From JASEHD01 sp964471945 (GTDB lineage: Bacteria > Bacteroidota > Ignavibacteria > UBA10030 > SZUA-254): a DNA stretch of 13,459 bases. Below are positions 6,232 to 13,459 of this stretch, piece by piece. Under the pieces are notes generated by a model that saw only the letters and a list, made by a program, of their open reading frames with translations, did not search any database and had not been told where the DNA came from. Each line of letters starts with the position of its first letter. The stretch's first letter is position 1. The stretch is from contig CAYYIJ010000066.1 of the NCBI GenBank assembly GCA_964471945.1, positions 1 through 13,459 on the forward strand, read 5' to 3'. Position numbers and translations under genes: made by a program.

Positions 6232-8049
6232 TTGAGCGAGTATAATTTGCAACACATTAATCCTCCACAATTTACCACACAGACCGCTGCGGAACAACTT
6301 ACTAAAAAATTGACTGCAATCTTTCTGTTAATATCCGCAATCGGTATATTCATCGGTATTCTTCACGCATCCTCACTCACATTCGTCAATGACGACGCAT
6401 TTATTACATTCCGTTATGCAAAAAATTTTGTTAATGGATTAGGATTGGTGTACAATTCAGGCGAGCGGGTTGAAGGATACACAAACTTCCTCTGGACACT
6501 TATCATCGCCCTCGGCATGAAATTGGGTTTTGATCCCGTGCCGTTTTCAACAATACTCGGGGTTTGTTTCTATATCTGTAATCTAATTTTATTTATTTAC
6601 TTAAGCTGGCGATTTCGCAGTACAGGTAAGGGGCGATATTTTTTTATCCCACTAACAGCTATCGTATTGAGTGTTCATCGCGATTTCAGTGCATATGCTA
6701 CCAGCGGTTTAGAGACCTCGATGTTCACCTTCCTCGTATCTGCAGGCTTTGCATTACTCCTCTTCGCAAAATCAAATTCCGAAGGAGTGAATTCCAACAA
6801 ACGTTTGTTCATTGCCGGCTGCAGTTTTGTTCTTGCGATGATGACGCGTCCGGATGGTTTTTTATTCCTGATTGCATCAGCGTTTTATTTATTCATCACT
6901 GAGAAGAAACCTTTTAAAAATATTCTGTACTTCATGCTGCCATCGGTACTGATCTTTTTACCATATTGGTTATGGCGTTGGAACTATTACGGATTTTTCT
7001 TCCCAAACACATTTTATGCAAAGTCGATTAATCTGCCGTATTACAGCCAAGGACTTGAATACGCTTATCTCTATCTGAAAACCTATTACGGAATCAGTTT
7101 AGTTTTTATCCTCGGAGGTTTATTCACCTGGCAATGGCTAAAAACTGAAGATAAAAAGAATCCATTCGTTTCTGTTTTGACATATCTCCGCGAAAATAAT
7201 AACGGTCCACATCCTATCTTGTTGGCAAGTTTATTTAGCGTGATATATATATTATTCATCATTCGAATCGGCGGCGATTTCATGCATGCACGGTTTTTCA
7301 TACCCATAACACCTTTATTATATTTCATTATCGAGATGTTGATTAACAAAATAACTCAAAAGGTACCAAATCTCATTTTATCCATCTTAATATTGCTCAC
7401 AACAATCTTTCGTAACGATTTATACAGCAAGGAGTTAAGCGTGGGATACGTAGTTGATGAAGCAAAATTCTATACCTTCGAGAACCTTAAGAATTCAAAA
7501 AAAGATGGAGAATTAATCCGAAAATATACACAAGGATTACCGGTAAGAATTGCATTTTGGGGGGCCGGTTTAAGATTTATTTACTATGCTGAGCCATATT
7601 ATGCAATCGAGTCGATGGCTGGATTGACAGATACATGGCTTGCTCATCAAACACTTTTAAAACGAGGCAGGCCTGGCCATGAGAAGTCAGCGCCATTATC
7701 ATATCTTCGATCTAAAAATGTCAATTTTTATTTTGGACCCCTTGGGTTACCACCACAAAATCAGTTACCATTAAATGCAATTATTTTCGATTCACTGCTC
7801 GCCGAGATAATTGTATATGATAACAATGTTATGTCCCATTTAGCAAAATATCCGGAATTGAAATTCGTACGGATTCCAGAATTCATAGATAAATATTTTA
7901 AAAAGAATCAGAGCCATTCTATTGATAAGGTAAAAGAAGATTACGCATTCCTTAAGAGCTTCTATTTCAACCATAACAACGATTCACTTCGAGAGCAAAA
8001 ATTCCTATCCTATTTTGAAGAACAAAAAACCTCGCCATCTGCATTATAA
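6232..8049 (+). CDS. GT-C-fold membrane glycosyltransferase (AftB-like/PMT-related)
   Basis: This polytopic protein of about 605 residues has ten or more hydrophobic segments up to ~395 and a soluble C-terminal part. NDDAFITFRYAKNFVNGLGLV (53-73) with the Asp pair at 54-55, then NSGERVEGYTNFLWT (76-89), is the pattern I associate with GT-C transferases related to mycobacterial AftB. SGLETSMF (158-165), TRPDGFLF (205-212), FPNTFYAKSI (257-266) and GGDFMHARFFIP (347-358) follow. Several of these recur in the protein encoded at 2409-4346, so the two are family members. A lipid-linked sugar donor and a periplasmic acceptor are inferred. The start is uncertain: no ATG exists near the N-terminus, TTG 6232 is the longest reasonable choice and TTG 6247 is possible. 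There is no Shine-Dalgarno. Confidence 0.8.
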   Translation: MSEYNLQHINPPQFTTQTAAEQLTKKLTAIFLLISAIGIFIGILHASSLTFVNDDAFITFRYAKNFVNGLGLVYNSGERVEGYTNFLWTLIIALGMKLGFDPVPFSTILGVCFYICNLILFIYLSWRFRSTGKGRYFFIPLTAIVLSVHRDFSAYATSGLETSMFTFLVSAGFALLLFAKSNSEGVNSNKRLFIAGCSFVLAMMTRPDGFLFLIASAFYLFITEKKPFKNILYFMLPSVLIFLPYWLWRWNYYGFFFPNTFYAKSINLPYYSQGLEYAYLYLKTYYGISLVFILGGLFTWQWLKTEDKKNPFVSVLTYLRENNNGPHPILLASLFSVIYILFIIRIGGDFMHARFFIPITPLLYFIIEMLINKITQKVPNLILSILILLTTIFRNDLYSKELSVGYVVDEAKFYTFENLKNSKKDGELIRKYTQGLPVRIAFWGAGLRFIYYAEPYYAIESMAGLTDTWLAHQTLLKRGRPGHEKSAPLSYLRSKNVNFYFGPLGLPPQNQLPLNAIIFDSLLAEIIVYDNNVMSHLAKYPELKFVRIPEFIDKYFKKNQSHSIDKVKEDYAFLKSFYFNHNNDSLREQKFLSYFEEQKTSPSAL

Positions 8050-8088
8050 TAATAACCCCGAGCAGTTGCGTTCAGCCGGATCACTTAC

Positions 8089-8122
8089 GCTATTTGCAAA
8101 CAATAGCCGATTTTTATATCTT
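8089..8122 (+). promoter_or_regulatory. Candidate promoter with overlapping inverted repeat upstream of the adaptor gene
   Basis: TTGCAA (8094-8099) and TATCTT (8117-8122), 17 bp apart, each match 4 of 6 sigma70 consensus bases and would give a ~20-nt leader for the adaptor gene. The inverted repeat GCTATT (8089-8094)/AATAGC (8102-8107) overlaps the -35 box and could be an operator. The same hairpin followed by CGATTTTT could instead be a weak terminator for the gene ending at 8049. The sequence does not decide between these. Confidence 0.3.
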
Positions 8123-8148
8123 AACGAATAATTTATTAATGAAAATAG

Positions 8149-9351
8149 ATGACTGAAAAACGGTTTGATTTATCAAAGTTAAAGATACGAAGAGAAGAAA
8201 ATCGAAAATCCGGACCTGAGGCGCCACCACACAAGCCTCATTTATCATACATTATGTATGTTGCAGCAGCAATATTTATTGGATTTGGTATTTATTTCTT
8301 TTTGATGAACATATTTAAGTCAGATGAAATAATTGAAGTTACAAATGTTGTACAAATTTCTCACGCTCAAGCAGATGCAATACTGACAGCAAGCGGTTAT
8401 GTAGTAGCACAGCGGAAAGCTTCGGTTGCCTCGAAAGCGACAGGTCGGCTTGTGTTCCTCGGTTTTAAAGAAGGTGACCAGGTAAAAAAAGGGGAAATTA
8501 TTGCTCAAATTGAAAGTGAGGATGTAGAAGCTGCACTTGCCCAGGCAAAAGCTGAACTCGAAGTAGCAAATGCAGATAAAAAAGATTCCGAGCAGACACT
8601 CGAACGTGCTCAAATATTATTTGATCAGCAATTAATCTCGCAAGCTGAATATGATGGAATAAAAGCACGATATGATAGAGTTATTGCATCAATAGCATCT
8701 AGAAGAGCGGGTGTCAAAGCCGCTGAAGTCCAATTAGAAAACACTCGGATTCGTGCGCCTTTTGATGGAACGATCCTAACGAAAAATGCTGATGTCGGTG
8801 AAGTTGTTGCACCTTTTTCTGCTGGCGCCAGCTCAAGGGTTGCTGTCGTTACTATGGCAGATATGAAATCATTGCAAGTCGAAGCCGATGTTTCTGAAGC
8901 TAACATCGAACGAATTGATACTTTACAATCATGCGAGATTATCTTAGACGCATATCCAGACAAACGATATCGAGGACAAGTAGATAAAATCATACCGACT
9001 GCTGACCGTGCAAAGGCAACTGTAATGACAAAAATTCGTTTTTCTGAAATTGACAATCGAGTACTGCCTGAGATGAGTGCAAAGGTTCATTTCCTAAAAA
9101 AACAAGCTATAGTTAACACCGATGAAAAACTTCTACTTTCCGTCGATCGTGAGGCAATAACGAAAAGAAAAAATGATGATGTCGTTTTTGTTCTTGATAA
9201 TCGAATTGTTCGAGAAATACCCGTCATACTCGGAAATACGTATGGAAAAATGATAGAGATCAAATCCGGTCTTTCATTAGGTGATAAAGTTGTTTTGAGA
9301 CCATCATATAAACTCCAAAATGGCACAAGTATAAAACTTAAAGGTAAGTAA
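8149..9351 (+). CDS. Periplasmic adaptor (HlyD/MacA-like membrane fusion protein) of an ABC exporter
   Basis: This 400-residue adaptor links an inner-membrane ABC transporter to the outer membrane in tripartite export systems. A cytoplasmic basic N-terminus (1-32) is followed by one transmembrane helix (~33-55). The first lipoyl half (ASGYVVAQRKASVASKATGRL...GFKEGDQVKKGEIIAQIE, ~81-122), an alpha-helical hairpin rich in Ala/Glu/Gln (~125-197), and the second lipoyl half (TRIRAPFDGTILTKNADVGEVV, 199-220) come next. A beta-barrel (~240-315) and membrane-proximal domain (LSLGDKVVLRP) follow. This is the MacA/HlyD order and length. ATG 8149 is the first usable start; an overlapping ATG at 8139 opens only a five-codon frame. 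ATPase and permease genes follow, but a MITE-like element starts directly after its TAA. Confidence 0.92.
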   Translation: MTEKRFDLSKLKIRREENRKSGPEAPPHKPHLSYIMYVAAAIFIGFGIYFFLMNIFKSDEIIEVTNVVQISHAQADAILTASGYVVAQRKASVASKATGRLVFLGFKEGDQVKKGEIIAQIESEDVEAALAQAKAELEVANADKKDSEQTLERAQILFDQQLISQAEYDGIKARYDRVIASIASRRAGVKAAEVQLENTRIRAPFDGTILTKNADVGEVVAPFSAGASSRVAVVTMADMKSLQVEADVSEANIERIDTLQSCEIILDAYPDKRYRGQVDKIIPTADRAKATVMTKIRFSEIDNRVLPEMSAKVHFLKKQAIVNTDEKLLLSVDREAITKRKNDDVVFVLDNRIVREIPVILGNTYGKMIEIKSGLSLGDKVVLRPSYKLQNGTSIKLKGK

Positions 9352-9526
9352 CTGATGTTACGCACAGAACTAAATAATCATCTTTGCGAACCTTTGCGTT
9401 CTTAGCGTCTTTGCGGTTCCTCTTCATTTCCAAGAGCAATTTAGCATTTTGGTTAAACGCAGAGTCGCAGAGGACGCAAAGACATGCGAAACTTTTGTGA
9501 TAAACCATTTTCTTGCGTAACATCAG
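9352..9526. mobile_element. MITE-like palindromic element, 175 bp, with 13-bp terminal inverted repeats and 7-bp target duplication
   Basis: The ends CTGATGTTACGCA (9352-9364) and TGCGTAACATCAG (9514-9526) are perfect inverted repeats. Outside them lies the same 7-mer TAAGTAA, at 9345-9351 and 9527-9533, as expected of a target-site duplication. The interior is itself an imperfect palindrome: the left half repeats TTTGCG/CTTTGCGTTC-type words, the right half their complements (ACGCAGAG, GACGCAAAGAC). It has no credible gene, so it would need a transposase in trans. The left target copy contains the adaptor's TAA stop codon. From memory, GCAAAGACGCAAAG-rich intergenic repeats are common in several phyla. 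An open frame on the minus strand across it is a product of the repeat. Confidence 0.8.
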
Positions 9527-9582
9527 TAAGTAAGTTAGTATTGAGTATTTTAGATAAAATAATTGTATTTTATTTGTAAAGA

Positions 9583-10257
9583 ATGAAAATGTCTATCGTT
9601 TCGGTTCAAAACATTTCAAAATCGTACTGGAGAGATTCATTAGAGATTCCGGTACTTAGAAATATTTCTTTCGATGTTCCAGAAGGAGAGTTCCTTGGAC
9701 TAATGGGTCCGTCAGGTTCAGGGAAAACAACTCTTCTTAATCTTATTGCTGGTATCGACATACCAACAAGAGGGACTATTATGGTAGTAAATACAGACGT
9801 TACCCGATTGAACGAATCCCAACTTGCAAAGTGGCGTTCACAAAATATCGGGTTCGTATTTCAGTTTTATAATTTACTCCCGGTCCTAACAGCATTCGAG
9901 AATGTGGAACTTCCGCTTCTACTCACGAAACTTTCAAAAAAAGAACGAAGAGAGCATGTTGAATTTTCACTTAAGGTTGTTGGACTTGAAGATCGAAGGC
10001 ACCACTACCCTAAACAACTTTCTGGTGGACAAGAGCAACGAGTCGCAATTGCGCGTGCTATCGTAACTGATCCCACAATCTTGATTGCTGATGAACCGAC
10101 GGGTGACCTTGATAAATCTTCTGCTCTGGAAATACTCGAACTATTAGAACAACTCAATAAAGAATTCAAAAAAACAATCATCATAGTTACGCACGATCCA
10201 CGTGCTGCCGAGAAGGCACATATAATAAAACATTTAGACAAGGGTGAGCTGACTTAA
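9583..10257 (+). CDS. ABC exporter ATP-binding protein, MacB/LolD family
   Basis: This 224-residue nucleotide-binding subunit powers the permeases encoded downstream. Walker A GPSGSGKT (42-49), Q-loop FQFYNLLP with Gln 94, signature LSGGQEQR (146-153), Walker B TILIADEPTGDLD with catalytic Glu 171, and H-loop VTHDP (His 204) are all present. The NLLPVLTAFENVELPL stretch after the Q-loop is typical of the LolD/MacB/FtsE-type group. The signature has Glu where QQ is common, a mild variant. ATG 9583 or ATG 9589 could be the start; neither has a strong Shine-Dalgarno. It is 11 bp upstream of the first permease. Without the inserted element, it would begin about 50 bp after the adaptor stop, so all were probably one operon. 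Confidence 0.95.
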   Translation: MKMSIVSVQNISKSYWRDSLEIPVLRNISFDVPEGEFLGLMGPSGSGKTTLLNLIAGIDIPTRGTIMVVNTDVTRLNESQLAKWRSQNIGFVFQFYNLLPVLTAFENVELPLLLTKLSKKERREHVEFSLKVVGLEDRRHHYPKQLSGGQEQRVAIARAIVTDPTILIADEPTGDLDKSSALEILELLEQLNKEFKKTIIIVTHDPRAAEKAHIIKHLDKGELT

Positions 10258-10268
10258 AGCGAAGTACT

Positions 10269-11429
10269 ATGCGTATTCTAAAGCTCATCATAAAAAATCT
10301 ACTTCGTCATAAACTCCGAACGTTTCTAACGATAATCGGAATTACTATCGCCGTTGCAGCTTTTGGATTACTAAGAACTGTTGTAACTGCGTGGTACGCT
10401 GGTGTCGAGGCATCTTCTGCTAATCGTCTTATTACTCGACATTCAGTGTCATTTATATTTCCGTTGCCAATAGCTTACCGTGATCGAATAACGAGACTCG
10501 ATGGTGTTGAGTTAGTTACTTTTGCAAATTGGTTTGGCGGGGTTTATATCGACAAGAAACAATTTTTCGCTCGGATGGCTGTAGATGCAGAAACTTTCTT
10601 TGATGTTTATCCTGAGATGCTTGTTCCTAAGGAACAACTTGAAGCTTTCAAACGAGACCGAAGCGGCTGTATCATAGGTAACCAGATTGCAGAGAGGTAC
10701 AATTTAAAGATTGGTGATGTTATGCCTGTAGAGGGAGATATTTATCCCGGTCGTTGGGAATTTACAGTTAGAGGAATATACACTCCTCGTGATAAAATAA
10801 CTGATCCATCAAATATGATTTTCCAATGGCGGTATCTCGATGAACGAGTTCGAGAAGAATGGCCTGGTCGTGCTGGGGTAATTGGTTGGTATATTATGAA
10901 AATTAAAGATCCCGATAAAGCTGCGTACATCTCGACACAGATCGATCAATTTTTTAAAAATACACCGGCTGAAACAAAAACTGAAACTGAGCGAGCATTT
11001 ACTTTATCGTTCATGGCAATGTTTAGTGCGGTAATAACTTCAATGAATGTAATTTCATTTGTTATCATTGGAATTATTTTACTTGTTTTAGGTAATACGA
11101 TGATTATGGCAGCGAGAGAACGAATCCGCGAATACGCTGTCTTAAAAACACTTGGATTTTCTTCTGTTCACCTTATAACGCTTATTGCGGGTGAATCTCT
11201 TTTAATCGCAATCCTTGGCGGTGTAATCGGAATAGCATTAACGTTTCCGATGGCTCAAGGTTTTGAGGCTTCCATGCCAAAGGGTTGGTTCCCGATATTT
11301 AATGTTGAAAATATAACTTTACTCCTAGCAAGCTCTTCGGCAATTCTTATAGGTATTATTGCATCCGTTTTTCCGATCCAGCGTACACTTAGTACAAAAA
11401 TAGTTGATGGCCTCAGGCAGATTGGATGA
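10269..11429 (+). CDS. ABC exporter permease, FtsX/MacB type (first)
   Basis: This 386-residue inner-membrane permease shows the MacB/FtsX layout. One transmembrane helix lies near the N-terminus (~17-40, after the typical LIIKNLLRHKLRTFLTIIGI), followed by a ~200-residue periplasmic domain (NRLITRHSVSF...DGVELVTFANW...). Three helices are at the C-terminus (~250-275, ~303-325, ~350-372). The cytoplasmic loop MAARERIREYAVLKTLGFS (~278-296) is the coupling segment characteristic of the family, here ending in KTLGF. A heterodimer with the next permease is likely because both are encoded with one ATPase. Substrate cannot be read from sequence; relatives export macrolides, peptides or lipoproteins. 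The stop (TGA 11427-11429) is immediately before the next start. Confidence 0.92.
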   Translation: MRILKLIIKNLLRHKLRTFLTIIGITIAVAAFGLLRTVVTAWYAGVEASSANRLITRHSVSFIFPLPIAYRDRITRLDGVELVTFANWFGGVYIDKKQFFARMAVDAETFFDVYPEMLVPKEQLEAFKRDRSGCIIGNQIAERYNLKIGDVMPVEGDIYPGRWEFTVRGIYTPRDKITDPSNMIFQWRYLDERVREEWPGRAGVIGWYIMKIKDPDKAAYISTQIDQFFKNTPAETKTETERAFTLSFMAMFSAVITSMNVISFVIIGIILLVLGNTMIMAARERIREYAVLKTLGFSSVHLITLIAGESLLIAILGGVIGIALTFPMAQGFEASMPKGWFPIFNVENITLLLASSSAILIGIIASVFPIQRTLSTKIVDGLRQIG

Positions 11430-11433
11430 GATT

Positions 11434-12609
11434 GTGAAAATACCCTTGAAATATATAATACGAAATATGTGGACACGGCGGCTCACGACTTTACTCACAA
11501 TTACCGGATTGGCTCTTGTTATTTTCGTTTTCTCTGCTGTGCTCATGATGGCTTACGGGATACAAAAGACTCTTGTCGAAACCGGCTCTGAGGATAACGT
11601 TGTAGTTCTCCGAAAAGCTGCAACAAGCGAAATAACAAGCATCATCATGCAAGATCAAGCGAATATTATAAACACGCTTCCAAATATTGCAAAGACGACC
11701 GATGGTAAACCTTTGATCTCGAATGAAATCGCTGTCATCATTAATCTTCCATACCTTGAGAAGGAAGGTGGATTTGGGAATATCATAGTTAGAGGAATAA
11801 CTCTAGAAGGTATCCGATTACGTCCGCAAGTTAAATTAGTTCAAGGAAGATTATTTCAATGGGGCGCTAGAGAAATTATTGTTGGAAACAACATTCATAA
11901 ACGATTTAAGGGATGTACTATTGGAGAGAAAGTAAAATTCGGAGGCGACGAGTGGACTATTGTTGGATTGTTCGATGCTGGCGGCAGTGGATTTGATTCG
12001 GAAATATGGGGCGACGAGATACAACTTGCTCAAGCGTTCGGTTACGCGGGAGCTTATTCTTCAATCCTTGCTAAATTAGAAAAACCCGATGCGTTTGATG
12101 AATTCGTTACTACTTTTAATAAAGATTTACGTTTGCAAACTTTAGAAGTGAAAAGTGAGATAAAATTTTATGAAGAACAATCCGAAGTAATGGCAATGTT
12201 CATCAGGATACTCGGTATCGTTGTAACTTTTATTTTTAGTCTCGGGGCTATGATTGGGGCAATGATTACCATGTACGCGGCTGTTTCTAACCGGACAGTT
12301 GAGATCGGTACATTACGTGCGCTTGGCTTTCGTCGGCGTAGCGTGCTTTACGCATTTCTAATCGAATCGCTTTTTCTTTCACTTATTGGTGGTTTTGCCG
12401 GACTTTTTATTGCATCATTTTTGCGGTTCTTTCAAATATCAATGATCAACTTCGGTTCATTCTCTGAGTTAGCTTTTAGTTTTTCTCTTTCATCAGAGAT
12501 TATTTTTTCATCGTTATTGTTTTCAATTTTCATGGGTATCATCGGCGGATTTTTACCTGCTGTACATGCCGCAAGACAAAATATTGTAAATGCTTTAAGA
12601 GCAGCTTGA
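11434..12609 (+). CDS. ABC exporter permease, FtsX/MacB type (second)
   Basis: I prefer GTG 11434, which gives 391 residues starting MKIPLKYIIRNMWTRRLTT, the family's usual N-terminus; GGATGAG at 11424-11430 lies just upstream and fits a ribosome binding site. Longer starts, TTG 11404 or ATG 11407, would overlap the first permease by 20-odd bases. The layout is as in the first permease: N-terminal helix (LLTITGLALVIFVFSAVLMMAYG), a periplasmic domain, and three C-terminal helices around the coupling loop NRTVEIGTLRALGFRRRSV. It is more similar to the lipoprotein/peptide exporter-type permeases than to the FtsX cell-division protein, since FtsE/FtsX come as a single pair. It starts 4 bp after the previous stop, so translation is probably coupled. 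Confidence 0.9.
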   Translation: MKIPLKYIIRNMWTRRLTTLLTITGLALVIFVFSAVLMMAYGIQKTLVETGSEDNVVVLRKAATSEITSIIMQDQANIINTLPNIAKTTDGKPLISNEIAVIINLPYLEKEGGFGNIIVRGITLEGIRLRPQVKLVQGRLFQWGAREIIVGNNIHKRFKGCTIGEKVKFGGDEWTIVGLFDAGGSGFDSEIWGDEIQLAQAFGYAGAYSSILAKLEKPDAFDEFVTTFNKDLRLQTLEVKSEIKFYEEQSEVMAMFIRILGIVVTFIFSLGAMIGAMITMYAAVSNRTVEIGTLRALGFRRRSVLYAFLIESLFLSLIGGFAGLFIASFLRFFQISMINFGSFSELAFSFSLSSEIIFSSLLFSIFMGIIGGFLPAVHAARQNIVNALRAA

Positions 12610-12630
12610 ATTTATTTTAGGAGAACTTAT

Positions 12631-13095
12631 ATGAAACTTTTTATTAACATAATATTCATTTTCATCCTGATTGTTTCCGCATCGTTAAAATCATTTAGTC
12701 AAGATAACGGTTTTGGTGTCGGTATTTTGGTTGGAGAACCTACTGGAATCAGCATGAAAGGATGGCTGACTAAAAAAACCGCCTTCGATGTTGGTGTTGC
12801 TTGGTCGTTTATCAAAGAAACATCTTTTCATATCCATGCAGATTATTTAATGCACTCATTCAATGTTTTTGAGACTGAAGAAAATATTCCACTGTACTAC
12901 GGCATTGGTGGTAGAATAAAAATCGGTGAGCACGACAAATCTCGTTTAGGATTCCGGATGGTTGGAGGAATCGAATACTTATTCCGAGATGCACCATTTG
13001 ATTTATTTTTAGAGGTAGCACCCATCTTGGATTTAGTACCAAAAACAGAACTTACTTTTAACGGTGGTTTCGGGGCGAGATATTTCTTTGATTAG
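12631..13095 (+). CDS. Small outer-membrane beta-barrel protein (BAPKO_0422/DUF3996-like)
   Basis: This 154-residue protein has a Sec signal peptide (MKLFINIIFIFILIVSASLKSFS, cleavage after about residue 24). The mature part consists of alternating amphipathic strands rich in Gly and aromatics: FGVGILVGEPTGISMKGWL, AFDVGVAWSF, FHIHADYLMHSF, LYYGIGGRIKIG, FLEVAPILDLVPKTELTFNG and a terminal GGFGARYFFD. This matches the small barrel family I know as BAPKO_0422/DUF3996. ATG 12631 has a clear Shine-Dalgarno, AGGAGA (12619-12624). It begins 21 bp after the second permease, so it is probably co-transcribed with the exporter and could serve as an outer-membrane partner, but no TolC-type channel is encoded here. 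Confidence 0.8.
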   Translation: MKLFINIIFIFILIVSASLKSFSQDNGFGVGILVGEPTGISMKGWLTKKTAFDVGVAWSFIKETSFHIHADYLMHSFNVFETEENIPLYYGIGGRIKIGEHDKSRLGFRMVGGIEYLFRDAPFDLFLEVAPILDLVPKTELTFNGGFGARYFFD

Positions 13096-13120
13096 AAATT
13101 TTAAAATATTTTCGTATATT
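13092..13120 (+). promoter_or_regulatory. Candidate rpmB promoter
   Basis: TATATT (13115-13120) matches 5 of 6 bases of a -10 box; TTAGAA (13092-13097), 17 bp upstream, is a poor -35. It overlaps the TAG stop of the barrel gene and would give a leader of ~37 nt ending in the AGAGG ribosome binding site at 13154-13158. Confidence 0.3.
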
Positions 13121-13163
13121 AACCTAACTAAATCTTGAAGATTCTATAAATTCAGAGGTAATA

Positions 13164-13355
13164 ATGGCAAAAGTTTGTGAAATATGCGGTAAAAAACCTG
13201 TCAGTGGACATAATATCAGTCACGCACATAATAGAACCAAAAGACGTTGGCTGCCCAATCTACAACCCGTTCGCGCGCAAGTAAACGGACGTACACAGCG
13301 AATGCGTGTATGTACTTCTTGCATTAAAGCAGGAAGGGTAGTTAAAGCCGCATAA
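13164..13355 (+). CDS. rpmB: 50S ribosomal protein bL28, zinc-binding form
   Basis: This 63-residue protein of the large ribosomal subunit starts MAKVCEICGKKPVSGHNISH and contains the bL28 core RTKRRWLPNLQPVRA. Cys 5, 8, 50 and 53 (CEIC and CTSC) form the four-cysteine zinc ribbon found in the C+ type of bL28; the zinc-free paralogue used in zinc starvation lacks them. Length is normal for the short form. ATG 13164 follows AGAGG at a 5-nt distance. It stands alone between its own probable promoter and a strong terminator, in the same direction as the exporter cluster. Confidence 0.97.
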   Translation: MAKVCEICGKKPVSGHNISHAHNRTKRRWLPNLQPVRAQVNGRTQRMRVCTSCIKAGRVVKAA

Positions 13356-13378
13356 CTTTTATAAAAGTATTTAAAAAT

Positions 13379-13413
13379 AAACCCATCTTGAAATTTCTCG
13401 AGATGGGTTTTTT
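13379..13413 (+). terminator. Intrinsic terminator after rpmB
   Basis: A stem of about 13 bp, AAACCCATCT...AGATGGGTTT (13379-13391 with 13398-13410, including one T-G wobble), closes a 6-base loop and runs into six T (13408-13413). It lies 24 bp after the rpmB stop. A perfect 14-bp palindrome, ACTTTTATAAAAGT (13355-13368), comes just before it; its role is unclear. Confidence 0.9.
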
Positions 13414-13459
13414 ATTGAATATTTCGACAAATATGCCGGAGTCGTAATTTATTAATTCG

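Noticed and set aside
8625..9056. 143-codon open frame on the minus strand inside the adaptor gene
   Set aside because: It is antisense to the well-supported adaptor, with low-complexity composition and no recognisable domain; a shadow frame.
9338..9523. 61-codon open frame on the minus strand across the intergenic element
   Set aside because: It lies within the MITE-like repeat and reads through its palindromic words (CVLCDSAF, NRKDAKNAKV). Such frames are typical artefacts of GCAAAG repeats and have no domain or ribosome binding site.
11404..11433. Upstream starts TTG/ATG for the second permease
   Set aside because: They add a tail (MASGRLDEI) unlike the family N-terminus and overlap the first permease; GTG 11434 restores the usual MKIPLKY start with a plausible ribosome binding site.

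Overview
This AT-rich window reads like a chromosomal segment of a Gram-negative bacterium of the Bacteroidota/Chlorobiota (FCB) group, possibly Ignavibacteria-like. That placement is inference from protein style, an outer-membrane barrel gene, few Shine-Dalgarno sites and the type of dispersed repeats; no rRNA or tRNA is present to confirm it. Most genes are housekeeping or envelope genes. The unusual content lies in the repeats.

Layout. 1-392 (minus) is the 5' end of a type III restriction-modification Mod gene, interrupted in frame by three 51-bp repeats. 483-1388 (plus) is a panE/apbA-like ketopantoate reductase gene that is complete except for two in-frame TGA codons. 1396-5414 (minus) is a tight operon, tsaD -> GT-C membrane glycosyltransferase with C-terminal TPRs -> mltG. 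5605-5991 (minus) is a small retropepsin-like aspartic protease gene, bracketed by two copies of the tsaD promoter/start region. 6232-8049 (plus) is a second GT-C glycosyltransferase that shares motifs with the first.

8149-13095 (plus) is an export cluster: HlyD/MacA-type adaptor, MacB/LolD-type ATPase, two FtsX/MacB-type permeases and a small outer-membrane beta-barrel protein. A 175-bp palindromic MITE-like element sits exactly after the adaptor stop codon, between 13-bp perfect terminal inverted repeats and 7-bp direct repeats. The window closes with rpmB (zinc-type bL28, 13164-13355) and a strong intrinsic terminator.

How the genes fit together. TsaD modifies tRNA, MltG trims nascent peptidoglycan, and the two GT-C enzymes probably add sugars from lipid-linked donors to envelope glycans or proteins. 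The adaptor, ATPase and permeases would form a tripartite efflux or lipoprotein/peptide exporter, with the barrel as a possible outer-membrane associate. I see no wholly new defence or mobile system. The most informative structures are the MITE with its target-site duplication, the duplicated tsaD promoter around the protease gene, the palindromic in-frame insert in TsaD, the in-frame repeats in mod, and the double-TGA panE.
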